A stretch of DNA of 64,000 bases from DASSUW01 sp036257565 (GCA_036257565.1 DATAFH010000047.1:1-64000), one strand, 5' to 3'. Counted from the first letter of the stretch, positions 37,003-45,728 are shown. The notes: generated by a model not told the origin, from the letters alone. Numbers and translations are program-made.

Positions 37003-38565
37003 ATGACGCTGGAGATCGGTTCGTACGAGGAAGCCGTCGCCACGCATGAGTGGCGCGTCCCGGACCGCTACAACATTGCGGCCGACTGCTGTGACAAGCA
37101 CCCGGCGGACGCGCTGGCGATGATCCACGAGGACTTCGAGGGCGCCGTGCGGGAGATCCGCTGGGGTGAGCTGCAGGAGTGGTCTAACCGCTTCGCCAAC
37201 GTGCTGCGGGCGCATGGCGTCGAGCGCGGCGACCGCGTCGCGATGCTGCTCCCGCCGACGCCGGAGACGGCGGCCGCGTTCTTCGGCACCTACAAGGCTG
37301 GCGCGATCCTGCTCTCGATGTCCGTGCTCTACGGCGACGACGGGATCCGCCACCGGATCAACGACTCCGAGCCCAAGGTGCTGGTGACCAACGAGGCGAA
37401 CGCGGGACGCGTGGAGGCCGCGCAGACGCTGATCCTCGACGGCGAGCTGCTGGCGGGCGGCGAGCCGGAGTTCGAGGCGGTCGACACGGCGGCCGACGAC
37501 CCGGCGCAGCTGTACTACTCGTCGGGCACCACCGGCCTGGCCAAGGGCATCCTGCACGCGCACCGCTACCTGCTCGCGCACGAGGAGTTCACCTACTGCC
37601 ACCAGGTGGAGGAGGGCGAGCGCTTCCACGGCATGGGCGAGTGGGCGTGGGCGGCGGGCATCGCGCCGCTGCTGGGCCCGTGGCGGCTCGGCGCCGTGCA
37701 GGTCGTCTATCAGCGCAAGGGCGGCTTCGATCCCCACAAGCAGCTCGACTTCCTCTCCCGCCACGAGGTCACGAACGTCTTCACGACGCCGACCGCGATG
37801 CGCTCGATGATGTCGATCCCAGACGCCGGCGAGCGCTACCCGCAGCGGTTCCGGCGCGTGTGCTCGGCGGGCGAGCCGCTGAACCCGGAGGCGATCCGCT
37901 GGTTCCGCGAGCAGTACGGGCTCACGGTGCTCGACTACTACGGGCTCACCGAGTCCTACCCGCTGGTCGCCAACTACCCGTTCATGGACGTCCGCGAGGG
38001 GTCCATGGGCAAGCCGATGCCCGGCTGGGACGTGCAGATCCTCGACGAGGACGAGCGGCCGGTGGCGCAGGGCGAGCGCGGCGAGATCTGCCTGCGGGCG
38101 CGCTCGAACCCGCACTACCCGCTGGGCTACTGGCGCAACGACGAAGCCACGGAGGAGACGTTCGGCGGCGACTGGTTCCACTCCAAGGACGCCGCCCGCG
38201 CCGACGAGGACGGCTACTTCTGGTATGAGGGCCGGGCCGACGACGTGATCATCGCCGCCGGCTACCGGATCGGCCCGTTCGAGGTCGAGTCGGCGTGCCT
38301 GGAGCACGCGGCGGTCGCCGAGGCGGCAGCGGTCGCGTCGCCCGACGAACGCCGCGGGAACGTCGTCAAGGCGTTCATCGTGCTGGCCTCCGGGCACGAG
38401 GCATCCGACGAGCTGGTCCAGGAGCTCCAGCAGTTCGTCCGCCAGCGGCTCTCCGCGTACGCCTACCCGCGGCGGGTCGAGTTCGTCGACGAGCTGCCCA
38501 AGACGCTGACCGGGAAGATCCGGCGGATCGAGTTGCGACAGCGGGAGATGGAAGCGGGCGGGTGA
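37003..38565 (+). CDS. Medium-chain/aryl acyl-CoA synthetase (AMP-forming)
   Basis: 520 aa, ATG 37003 after GGAGGGGAGGAG. ANL superfamily, ACSM/benzoate-CoA-ligase-like: P-loop LYYSSGTTGLAKGILHAH, LDYYGLTESYPLVANYPF, WFHSKDAARADEDGYFWYEG, RADDVIIAAGYRIGPFEVES and the catalytic Lys in LPKTLTGKIRRIE. It activates a carboxylic acid to its CoA thioester. The short N-terminus distinguishes it from Acs, and 3-hydroxybutyrate, butyrate or aromatic acids are candidate substrates given the neighbouring BdhA. The stop overlaps the start of the transglutaminase gene. Confidence 0.9.
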   Translation: MTLEIGSYEEAVATHEWRVPDRYNIAADCCDKHPADALAMIHEDFEGAVREIRWGELQEWSNRFANVLRAHGVERGDRVAMLLPPTPETAAAFFGTYKAGAILLSMSVLYGDDGIRHRINDSEPKVLVTNEANAGRVEAAQTLILDGELLAGGEPEFEAVDTAADDPAQLYYSSGTTGLAKGILHAHRYLLAHEEFTYCHQVEEGERFHGMGEWAWAAGIAPLLGPWRLGAVQVVYQRKGGFDPHKQLDFLSRHEVTNVFTTPTAMRSMMSIPDAGERYPQRFRRVCSAGEPLNPEAIRWFREQYGLTVLDYYGLTESYPLVANYPFMDVREGSMGKPMPGWDVQILDEDERPVAQGERGEICLRARSNPHYPLGYWRNDEATEETFGGDWFHSKDAARADEDGYFWYEGRADDVIIAAGYRIGPFEVESACLEHAAVAEAAAVASPDERRGNVVKAFIVLASGHEASDELVQELQQFVRQRLSAYAYPRRVEFVDELPKTLTGKIRRIELRQREMEAGG

Positions 38566-40907
38566 AGACACCGTCTGCCCTCGTCCCGGTCGCGGCGGCC
38601 CGGCTCGTCGGCTTCGCCGCGCTCGCGTCGCTCGGCGCGCTCGAGTGGCAGCGGATGGTTGCGGGCCTCAGCTCCGGCCGCGCGCTGCTGTGGGCGGCGG
38701 CGGCGACCGCGGCGGGCGCGGCGCTGATCGCGTGCGACCGGCTGCCGCCGCGGCGGGCGGGGGTGGGCGTGCTGGCGATCGTAGTGCTGGGGTTGCTGGC
38801 GGCGGTCGTGGTGTCCGGGATCGACCTCGGGCTGCTGCGCCCGGCGTACTGGGACGACCTCGTCGACGGCGTGGCCGGCGGCCTGCAGTCACTGGGCACG
38901 GTGCGGCTGCCGTATGCGGGCGCGGACCCGTGGCCGCGGGCCGCCCTCCAGCTCTCGGGGGCGGTGCTGCTGCTGGGGGCGGCGCTCGTCGCCTGCTGGC
39001 CGCGCCCGCAGACGCGCGGCTACCCGTTCCTCTCGCTCGCCGCGCTGCTCGTCCTCGTCGTCGCGCCGGTGATCTCGCTCGGCGGCACCCGGCCGCTGCT
39101 GCTGGGCGCGGCCATCGCGGCGCTCACCGTCTGCTTCCTGTGGCTCGAGCGGCTCCCGCTGCGGCCCGGGGTCGGCGTCGCCGCGCTGCTGGGCGTCGCG
39201 CTCGCAGGGGCGCTCCCGCTGGCGGCGGTGGCCGATCGCGGCGAGCCGTGGTTCGACTACAAGGCATTCGCCGAGGGGCTGGGCCCGGACGACCCCGTGC
39301 GGTTCGACTGGTCGCAGGGCTACGGCCCGATCGACTGGCCGCGCGACGGCAACGAGGTCATGCGCGTGCGGTCCGACAAGCCCTACTACTGGAAGGTCGA
39401 GAACCTCGAGCGCTTCGACGGGCGCGAGTGGGCGGATGCCGGGCCCGTCGCGCCCGACGAGGCCGACGTCGCGACGGAGATCCGGCCCGACTGGCGCGAC
39501 CGGCCCGGCTGGTATGACCGCGTCGACGTGTCGGTACGGCGGATGCGCACTGCCGACGTCCCGGCGCCGGGCGCCATCATGAGCATCGAGAGCTCGACCC
39601 GGCCGCTGCAGCCGGCCCGCGAGGCGGGCCGCTGGACCGCCGTCACCGAGCTGCGGCGTGGCGACTCCTACCGGGCCGAGGTCTACACCCCGACGCCGAG
39701 CCCGGGCGAGCTGCGGGCGGCCGAGGACGCGGGCTTCACCCCGCAGCGGGCGAGCGACCTGGTCGTCACCGTGCCGTTCCTGCCGGATCGCCGCCCGACC
39801 GTGCGCTCGGTCGGCGGCGTCGGCGGCGGGCGGCTGAACAGCGCGGCGGTGCACTTCCGCGGGTTAGGGGACCTCCGCGAGCCGTACGTGGCGTACCCGG
39901 CGCAGCACCGCACCCGCTACGACGCCGCGGACGAGACGCTGCGGCGGTCGCTGTACCGGCGCACGTGGGAGCTGGCCCAGCAGCTGCGGACGCAGGTCGA
40001 GACGCCGTTCGAGTACGTCCTCGCCGTCGACGGCTACCTGTCGAACGGTTTCGGCTACTCCGAGCGGCCGCCGGCGGTGCCTGTGGGGCGCGCGCCGCTC
40101 GACGCGTTCCTGTTCGACAGCCGCGAGGGCTACTGCCAGCACTTCGCGGGCGCCATGGCGCTGCTCCTGCGCATGGGCGGCGTGCCGGCGCGCGTGGCCA
40201 CCGGGTTCAGCCCGGGCGGCTTCTCGAAGCGCCGGGACGCCTGGATCGTCCGCGACACCGACGCGCACGCGTGGGTGGAGGCGTGGTTCGACGAGCTCGG
40301 ATGGGTGACGTTCGACCCGACGCCCGACTCGACGCCGGCCCGCTCCCAGATCGCCGCGCTCGAGGCGCCGCCACCGCCCACCCCGTCCGGTGGCTCCGGC
40401 GGTTCGGGTGGGACCGGCGGCGGGAGCGGCGGGCCCGGGGCGCGCGGCGACGGCCTGCGTCCCGACCTGCTGTTCGACGTGCAGAGCGGCCAGCCGGGCG
40501 GCGCGCCCGGTGCGGCCGGCGGGGGCGGCATGCCGTGGTGGGGATGGGCGCTCGTGGCACTCGCGGCGACGGCGATCCTGGGCCTGGCGGTGGCCGGGTG
40601 GCGGCGGCGCCGGCGGCTCGGCAACCTGCCCCCGCTCGAACGCTCGCTGGCCGAGCTCGAGGCCGCGCTGCGCCGCGCGGGACGGCCGCTGACGACCGGC
40701 ACGACGCTCCGCCAGCTCGAGCGCAGCCTCGGCGCCCCAGCGGAGGCGACGGCGTACCTGCGCGCGCTCAGCGCTTCGCGCTACGGCCCGGCGCCACGGG
40801 CGCCGACAGCTGCCGAGCGCCGGGCGCTCCGCCGCGCGCTGGCGCAGGGCCTCGGGGTGATCGGGCGCCTGCGCGCGTTCTGGGCGCTGCCGCCCCGTCC
40901 GCGTTAG
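38562..40907 (+). CDS. TgpA-type transmembrane transglutaminase-like protein
   Basis: 781 aa from GTG 38562. An N-terminal bundle of about six helices (TgpA N domain, up to GVAALLGVALAGALPLAAVA), a large extracytoplasmic region, then a transglutaminase core with the catalytic triad: Cys in FDSREGYCQHFAGAMALLLR (about residue 525), His in TDAHAWVEAWFDELG and Asp in VTFDPTPDS. A Gly/Ser/Pro-rich linker, one more helix (WWGWALVALAATAILGLAVA) and a DUF4129 cytoplasmic tail follow. Members usually sit in a MoxR-DUF58-tgpA operon; here it follows an acyl-CoA synthetase. Cell-envelope protein modification is likely. The stop codon starts hairpin repeat copy B. Confidence 0.9.
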   Translation: MKTPSALVPVAAARLVGFAALASLGALEWQRMVAGLSSGRALLWAAAATAAGAALIACDRLPPRRAGVGVLAIVVLGLLAAVVVSGIDLGLLRPAYWDDLVDGVAGGLQSLGTVRLPYAGADPWPRAALQLSGAVLLLGAALVACWPRPQTRGYPFLSLAALLVLVVAPVISLGGTRPLLLGAAIAALTVCFLWLERLPLRPGVGVAALLGVALAGALPLAAVADRGEPWFDYKAFAEGLGPDDPVRFDWSQGYGPIDWPRDGNEVMRVRSDKPYYWKVENLERFDGREWADAGPVAPDEADVATEIRPDWRDRPGWYDRVDVSVRRMRTADVPAPGAIMSIESSTRPLQPAREAGRWTAVTELRRGDSYRAEVYTPTPSPGELRAAEDAGFTPQRASDLVVTVPFLPDRRPTVRSVGGVGGGRLNSAAVHFRGLGDLREPYVAYPAQHRTRYDAADETLRRSLYRRTWELAQQLRTQVETPFEYVLAVDGYLSNGFGYSERPPAVPVGRAPLDAFLFDSREGYCQHFAGAMALLLRMGGVPARVATGFSPGGFSKRRDAWIVRDTDAHAWVEAWFDELGWVTFDPTPDSTPARSQIAALEAPPPPTPSGGSGGSGGTGGGSGGPGARGDGLRPDLLFDVQSGQPGGAPGAAGGGGMPWWGWALVALAATAILGLAVAGWRRRRRLGNLPPLERSLAELEAALRRAGRPLTTGTTLRQLERSLGAPAEATAYLRALSASRYGPAPRAPTAAERRALRRALAQGLGVIGRLRAFWALPPRPR

Positions 40908-40961
40908 GGGGTGCCCAACGGACATCGCTCAGCACGGAATGGCCCGTTGGGCGGGGCCCCA
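40905..40961 (+). repeat. Hairpin repeat element, copy B (contains the transglutaminase stop codon)
   Basis: 57 nt beginning with the TAG stop of the transglutaminase gene. GCCCAACGG pairs with CCGTTGGGC (9 bp) plus an inner CAT/ATG around a 13-nt loop, and the element ends in GGGCGGGGCCCCA. It differs from copy A (9824-9881, opposite strand) at only four positions; a C/T change in the stem keeps pairing (C-G versus U-G). It ends 3 nt before the convergent ThyX-like stop, so it could terminate both transcripts. Confidence 0.8.
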
Positions 40962-40964
40962 GCC

Positions 40965-42554
40965 TTATCCACTCACCGCTGCGCGTCGCCGCTCGGACCG
41001 CATCTCCGAGAGGATGCGCTCCAGCCGCGGCTCCGACGAGCGGTCGACGTGGTCCATGGCCGCCGCCACCGCCGGGTGGCGGGCGGCGATCTGGGCGTGC
41101 ATCTCGTGGGCGACGGCGCGGTAGCTCGGATGGCCCTCGCGGCCCGAGCGCAGCTCGATCAGGTGCATCGCCTCGCGGGCGTTGAGGTCGAGCACGTAGC
41201 GCATCCGGTAGCCGAGGCAGAGCGCGTAGGGTGCGGCATCGGCCAGGCCGGCGGCCGCGAGCCGCTCGTATTCGGTGCGCGAGCGCTCGAGGGCCTCGGC
41301 GTAGCGGTCGCCGCAGCCGGCGGCGGCCACCTCCTCCGGGATCGCGGCGCCGAGGTCGGGCGTCAACGCCTGCCACTGGACCGTCAGCATCCGGTGGCGC
41401 TGGAGGTCGCGGAACGCGCCGTAGTCGGAGACGATCTCGAAGCGGTAGCGCAGTGACTCGAAGCCGCGCCCCGGCCGGTGGCGGCGGTTCCTCCGGTCGC
41501 CGACGAGGTCGGCGACCGCCCGGGCGCGCTCGTCGTCGGAGAGCGCGTGGACCGTCTCGAGCGTCTCCTCCTCGCTCGTCGCGGCGGCCTCGAAGAGCAG
41601 TGCGGCCAGCAGCTGGTCCTCATCGCCGTCCACGTGCAGGAGGCGGACCGACGGGCGGTCCTCGGGTGCTTCCTCGCGCCGGTCGAGGCCGATGCGAGCG
41701 ACCCAGCGCTCGGTCGCCTCGCGGCGCCGCTCGAGGTAGCCGATCCATTCGCCGCCGCGCTCCGGGCGCTCGATGCGCGAGACGAAGCTCGGCATCGTCG
41801 CCTGGATCGCGTCGAGGATCATCTGGCCGTAGGCGCGCGCCTCGGGCAGCGGGTCGGCCATCAGGTGCAGGATCAGCTGCTCGTATGCCTGACCGGTCGC
41901 GTAGATCCCCATGTGTGAGAGCGACGCGGCGGGCAGCAGGCCGCGCAGGAGGTCGAGCGCCTTGGCGTTGACGGCGCGGCGGCGCGCGGCGGGGGGCTCG
42001 CCGTCGGTGCGCGGGAACGTCTCCTCGACCCACGCGCGCACGAGCGGAAGGGCCTCGGCGTAGGCGCCGAACAGCCCATCCATCGTCGCCTCGTACTCCG
42101 GGCCCAGCGCGGCGTCGCGGTAGTAGCGGTAGCCGCCGCCGGGCATCGGCGCGTCGTAGGCGATGTAGCGTGTGGACTGCTCGAGGTAGGCGGCGAGCCG
42201 CGGGCGCTGGAGCGTCTTGGTGACGATGTTCGACACCCACTCGCAGGCGACGTGGGCGCCGCCGAGCTGGGCCACCGAGTCGTCGCCGTAGCCGACGAAG
42301 ATCCGCTCGTAGAGCTCGGCGGCGCGTCGCCCCTCGCCGGCGTCGATGGCCGGGTACGCCGGCAGCGAGTCCGCGAACTCGTCGAGGAACAGGCGGCGCA
42401 GCGTGCCGGGGTAGCGCGAGTAGCGAGCGAACAGCGCGCCCTTGACCGTCTCCGGCACGTTGACGAGGGCGAACACCGGACCGTCGAGGTCGGTCACGTG
42501 GGGGGCGAGCCGGGCGCGCTCGCTCTCGGTCAGCTCGTCGGACGGGTAGCGCAC
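40965..42554 (-). CDS. Double-length ThyX-like (FAD-dependent thymidylate synthase-related) protein
   Basis: 529 aa, about twice the normal ThyX length (220-260). Two halves each resemble ThyX. First half: YGDDSVAQLGGAHVACEW, then RPRLAAYLEQSTRYI at about 117-131, where ThyX has RHRxxSxNExSxRY, so the His, Ser and Asn are changed but the E-Q-S-x-R-Y end is kept. Second half: QRHRMLTVQWQALTP (about 385), which keeps RHR but loses the N, E and R end, followed by LDLNAREAMHLIELRSGREG, the ThyX C-terminal substrate region. It may form a pseudo-tetramer with complementary half-sites and still bind FAD/dUMP, or be a non-catalytic paralogue. Confidence 0.75.
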   Translation of the reverse strand: MRYPSDELTESERARLAPHVTDLDGPVFALVNVPETVKGALFARYSRYPGTLRRLFLDEFADSLPAYPAIDAGEGRRAAELYERIFVGYGDDSVAQLGGAHVACEWVSNIVTKTLQRPRLAAYLEQSTRYIAYDAPMPGGGYRYYRDAALGPEYEATMDGLFGAYAEALPLVRAWVEETFPRTDGEPPAARRRAVNAKALDLLRGLLPAASLSHMGIYATGQAYEQLILHLMADPLPEARAYGQMILDAIQATMPSFVSRIERPERGGEWIGYLERRREATERWVARIGLDRREEAPEDRPSVRLLHVDGDEDQLLAALLFEAAATSEEETLETVHALSDDERARAVADLVGDRRNRRHRPGRGFESLRYRFEIVSDYGAFRDLQRHRMLTVQWQALTPDLGAAIPEEVAAAGCGDRYAEALERSRTEYERLAAAGLADAAPYALCLGYRMRYVLDLNAREAMHLIELRSGREGHPSYRAVAHEMHAQIAARHPAVAAAMDHVDRSSEPRLERILSEMRSERRRAAVSG

Positions 42555-42597
42555 GGGACGGCCACCCTAGCGCGGGCTCCCGACCGATCCCGCGGGC

Positions 42598-42951
42598 TCA
42601 GTCCTCGAGCCCGATGCGGCGGTCGAAGCCCCCGGGGGCGTGGATGTTGAGCATCCGCACGGGCCGGCTGCCCTCGTTGCGAAAGCCGTGCTCGATGCCC
42701 GGCGGGACGAGCACGAACGTGCCCGGCGGCGCCGGCACGCGGTGCTCGCCGAACGCGAACGTCATCTCGCCCTCGACGATGTAGAACGCGTCGTCCTCGT
42801 CGGGATGCACGTGCGCCTCGACATCGCGCCCGACGGCGATCTCGATCATCCCGAACGTGAACCGCGGCGTGTCCGCGGTGCGCGCGAGGAACTCGACGTT
42901 GCCGACGCGATGACCCTCGCCGGGCGGGACGACGATCGGCCTGGATCCCAC
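42598..42951 (-). CDS. Cupin-domain protein
   Basis: 117 aa, ATG 42951. Single cupin: motif 1 AHVHPDEDDAFYIVEGEMTF (metal ligands His, His, Glu) and motif 2 PPGTFVLVPPGIEHGFRNEG (His). The metal site is therefore complete. Small stand-alone cupins range from isomerases to dioxygenases and sensors; substrate unknown. Separated by 43 bp from the ThyX-like gene on the same strand, and divergent from a FAD oxidoreductase. Confidence 0.85.
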   Translation of the reverse strand: MGSRPIVVPPGEGHRVGNVEFLARTADTPRFTFGMIEIAVGRDVEAHVHPDEDDAFYIVEGEMTFAFGEHRVPAPPGTFVLVPPGIEHGFRNEGSRPVRMLNIHAPGGFDRRIGLED

Positions 42952-42993
42952 GGGCGCATCCTACCTCCGTAGCATGCCCGTCGAGGTGCCTAC

Positions 42994-44061
42994 GTGTCTG
43001 TCGGGGTGATCGGGGCCGGGATCGTCGGCCTGTCCACCGCCTTCGCGCTGCGCGAGCGCGGGGCGGAGGTGGCGCTCTACGAGCGCGGCGTGCCGGGCAA
43101 CGGCCAGTCGGGCGGCGAGTCGCGCATCTTCCGGCACGCGCATGACGACCGGCGCCTCGTGGCCTTCGCCCGCGAGGCGCGGGGGATGTGGCGGGAGTGG
43201 GAGCAGTACTTCGGCGAGGAGCTGCTCGCCCGCGACGGCGTGGTGGCGATCGGCACGGCGGCCGAGCGGCGGCTTGCCGTGCTCGAGGAGGACGGCGGGG
43301 TGCGGGCCTGCCCGCTTGACCCCTCGGAGCTCTCGGAATGGATCCCTCTCCTCGAGTCTCCGGAAGGCCCGGCCATCCTCGATGAGGACGGCGGCGTGAT
43401 CCGCGCGCGGGCGACGATCGAGGCGCTGGCGCGCGCGGTCGTGGACTCCATCGCCTACGACGAGGTCCTCTCAGTGCGCGAGACCGAGGGCCACGCGATT
43501 GAGGTGTGCGCGGGCGGCTCGGTGGTCGACCACGATCGCGTGGTGCTCTGCGCCGGGCGGGGCACGGTCGCGCTCGCCCGCGGCGCAGGGCTCCCGCTGC
43601 CGGTCCGCCAGGCGGCGCACGTGCGGCTCACCTACCGCGTCCGCGGCGAGCCGCCGGCCCGCCTCGCGTGCCTGCTGGACGGCCGCGGGGCCTACGGCGA
43701 CCCGCTCCCGGGCAATGACGCCTACGCGGTCGGGCTCGGCGAGACGCCGGTGCACGACGACGGGAGCCTCGTGCGCCCGGCCGAGCTTGCGACGTTGGCC
43801 GCGGCGACGAACGCGTACGTCGAGGAGGCGCTCCCGGGTTTGGACCCCGACCCGATCGACATCCGCCACTGCTGGGTCACCGAGGTGCCCTGGAGTCCCG
43901 ACGGCTTCGCCGTGTGGGAGGTCGGGAACGTCCTCGCCGTCGCCGGCAACAACCTGTTCAAGCACGCACCCGCCCTCGGCCACGCGCTCGCTCTCGCGGC
44001 GCTCGGCGAACCGCTCAGCCCGACACTGCGCCCAGAGGCGAAGCTCGGCGCGGCCCGCTGA
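42994..44061 (+). CDS. FAD-dependent oxidoreductase (DAO/sarcosine-oxidase-like)
   Basis: 355 aa from GTG 42994. N-terminal FAD-binding GVIGAGIVGLSTAFALRERG; PGNGQSGGESRIFRHAHDDR resembles the monomeric sarcosine oxidase/N-methyltryptophan oxidase region where FAD attaches or contacts. The C-terminus has HCWVTEVPWSPDGFAVWEVG then VLAVAGNNLFKHAPALGHAL, a variant of the usual GGHG.KFGP.LG motif, with Asn/Lys and no obvious covalent-FAD Cys. It probably oxidises a secondary amine or amino acid; substrate unknown. Confidence 0.85.
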   Translation: MSVGVIGAGIVGLSTAFALRERGAEVALYERGVPGNGQSGGESRIFRHAHDDRRLVAFAREARGMWREWEQYFGEELLARDGVVAIGTAAERRLAVLEEDGGVRACPLDPSELSEWIPLLESPEGPAILDEDGGVIRARATIEALARAVVDSIAYDEVLSVRETEGHAIEVCAGGSVVDHDRVVLCAGRGTVALARGAGLPLPVRQAAHVRLTYRVRGEPPARLACLLDGRGAYGDPLPGNDAYAVGLGETPVHDDGSLVRPAELATLAAATNAYVEEALPGLDPDPIDIRHCWVTEVPWSPDGFAVWEVGNVLAVAGNNLFKHAPALGHALALAALGEPLSPTLRPEAKLGAAR

Positions 44062-44067
44062 TTGCCG

Positions 44068-44176
44068 GCGGGCTGCCGACCGCCCGCAGAGCACCCGCGG
44101 GCCGCCGACCGCCCGCGGAGCACCCGCGGGCCGCCGACCGCCCGCGGAGCGCCGGCGGGCTGCCGACCGCCCGCTG
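44068..44176. repeat. 29-bp tandem palindromic repeat (3 full units and a partial)
   Basis: Units begin at 44068, 44097, 44126 and 44155. Each unit carries GCGGGC-N8-GCCCGC followed by a 9-nt spacer such as AGAGCACCC; units differ by a few C/T and A/G changes. The array fills the gap between the convergent FAD oxidoreductase (stop 44061) and prepilin-like gene (stop 44226) and offers up to four consecutive hairpins, so it may act as a bidirectional terminator. The rest of this 164-bp gap shows nothing else. Confidence 0.85.
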
Positions 44177-44225
44177 CGTGGATGTCGGCGCCCGCCGCGC
44201 GTCCCCCGGCCCCCACGCTGCGATC

Positions 44226-45353
44226 TCATCCGCAGTCGACCCGCTCCCGCTCGCGCGACCCGGGTGTCCACGCCGAGGCTCTGAGCAGGCGGCGCTCGAT
44301 GTCGACCCGCTCGGCATCCATCCCCAGCGCGAGGCCGAGGCGGAGCTCGATGTCGAGGTCGACTGAGTCGTCGGTGACGCCGTAGACCGCACGCTCGACG
44401 GTTCCCGCCTTGACGGTGCGCACCGCTGCGGCGCGAAGGTCGCGCGCCACGGCCGGCGGCCATGGCGCGCGCCAGCGCAGGAGCGGTGCGACGGCCGCGC
44501 GGTTCTCAGGGTCGCGCAGGTCGAGCCGGCCGACGGTCTCGATCACCTCCGAGCGCGGGCCCGGCTCGGCCGTCCGGAACGCGAGCTCGCGCAGCTCGCC
44601 GCGCTCGCGCGTGATCTCAACTATGACGTCCCCGGTCGTGGGGCCTTCCACACGCTGCGGCCCGAGCGGGGTCCAGAGCGAGCCGACGGGACCGTCGACC
44701 CGCCCTCGCACATAGAGCGTCCTGCGGCCGCGGCCCACCCGCGAGCCCGCGGCCGCTCGCGCCGTGGCCTCGACGCCCGTGAGCTTGAGACCGCCGGCCT
44801 TGACCGCCGCCTCGGCGCCGAGCACCGAGTCGGCCTGGCCGAACCGCCACGTCGGCGGCCCGCGACTCTCCGGCGGCGCGGCGAGGAAGCGACGGGCCGC
44901 CGCAGCGTCCGGGAGCTCCCACGCGCTGCCCGAGCCGACCACCAACTCGTACTTCCCCTCGACCCCCAGCTCGAGCCCGAGCGGGCTCGCCTCGATCCCC
45001 AGGCCCGTCGATGCGCCGACCGCCCGGTCGTGCGCCTGCGTGACGAGCACCGACCCGTCCGAGCGCGACGCCACCGTCATCCGATCGTCGCCACCCAGCC
45101 GCACGGAGGCGAGCACGACGGTCGCCCCACCGCCGCGCGACCGCTCGCGCAGCGTGCACGGCGACAGCCCCGCCGCCTCGGCGTCGGAGGCGCGGCACAC
45201 ATCGTTGGCGACGACACAGATCCCGGTCCGCACACCGGCCGCGAGGGCCTGACCCACGCCGTCGAGCCCGAGCGCCATCCCCGCGGTCGCGAGCGCCACC
45301 GCCACGAGCGCCAGCACTCCCGTGTACTCGAGCGTCGCCTGGCCGTGGTCCAT
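44226..45353 (-). CDS. Prepilin-like protein with type III signal and large C-terminal domain
   Basis: 375 aa from ATG 45353 (GAGGAA just upstream). The N-terminus MDHGQATLEYTGVLALVAVA is a class III (TadE/Flp-type) prepilin leader: cleavage would fall after the Gly, leaving Glu at position +5 before a hydrophobic helix. True Flp pilins are about 60 residues, whereas this has about 340 further residues, rich in beta strands, with Cys in GICVVANDVCRASDAE and AGLSPCTLRERSRGGGATVV. Probable pseudopilin or surface-anchored protein; no tad/rcp assembly genes are in the window. Confidence 0.7.
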   Translation of the reverse strand: MDHGQATLEYTGVLALVAVALATAGMALGLDGVGQALAAGVRTGICVVANDVCRASDAEAAGLSPCTLRERSRGGGATVVLASVRLGGDDRMTVASRSDGSVLVTQAHDRAVGASTGLGIEASPLGLELGVEGKYELVVGSGSAWELPDAAAARRFLAAPPESRGPPTWRFGQADSVLGAEAAVKAGGLKLTGVEATARAAAGSRVGRGRRTLYVRGRVDGPVGSLWTPLGPQRVEGPTTGDVIVEITRERGELRELAFRTAEPGPRSEVIETVGRLDLRDPENRAAVAPLLRWRAPWPPAVARDLRAAAVRTVKAGTVERAVYGVTDDSVDLDIELRLGLALGMDAERVDIERRLLRASAWTPGSRERERVDCG

Positions 45354-45407
45354 TTCCTCTGGAGGGGACACCGCCGAAATCTCGCCCCAGGTCTGGTCGA
45401 TCTCCGT

Positions 45408-45722
45408 CGGCGCACGGCAACGGCGGCATTGAGGGAGGGTGCGGTGGCGGGATCCGCCGGCGAACGTCAACGGCGGCATTGAGGGAGGGCGCGGAGTGCC
45501 GTGACGATTCGCGGGTGCTTCGTTGCGATTCGACCCGGTCCGGAAACTAGTGGGTCTGGAAACTCTCGCTATACGGGACTGATCAACCCCACGCGAATGT
45601 GGAGCGTCGATCCGCTGACATCCACCACCCTCCCTCCCCAGCCGCCGTCGACGTTCGCTGGGGACCGCCGCGGCGCCGGCACCTCACCGCCCTACCGAGC
45701 CGCCGTTGACGTTCGCCGGCGG
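45408..45722. repeat. Cluster of four related repeats in the 375-bp gap upstream of the prepilin-like gene
   Basis: Related units lie at about 45408-45439 and 45454-45489 (plus orientation) and 45628-45665 and 45687-45722 (inverted). The core from 45454 to 45477 (starting CCGCCGGCGAACGTCAACGG) is perfectly inverted at 45699-45722. The two plus-oriented units share the extension CATTGAGGGAGGG; the third has a similar GGGAGGGAGGG. Between them (45490-45627) I see no gene; the DNA there is relatively AT-rich, with GGAAACT twice. The last unit ends 7 bp past the nuoN stop. It could be a MITE/BIME-type element or a double terminator. Confidence 0.75.
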
Positions 45723-45728
45723 AAAGCG

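Noticed and set aside
38562..40907. Expected MoxR/DUF58 partners of the TgpA-type transglutaminase
   Set aside because: Neither gene is adjacent; the neighbours are an acyl-CoA synthetase and a ThyX-like gene, so no operon of that type is claimed.
44068..44176. Possible CRISPR array
   Set aside because: The repeats are directly adjacent 29-bp units with no unique 30-40 bp spacers and no cas genes nearby.
45490..45627. Possible tRNA or small RNA gene in the AT-richer gap
   Set aside because: I could not form a cloverleaf or find a clear promoter-terminator pair; only short repeats (GGAAACT) are visible.
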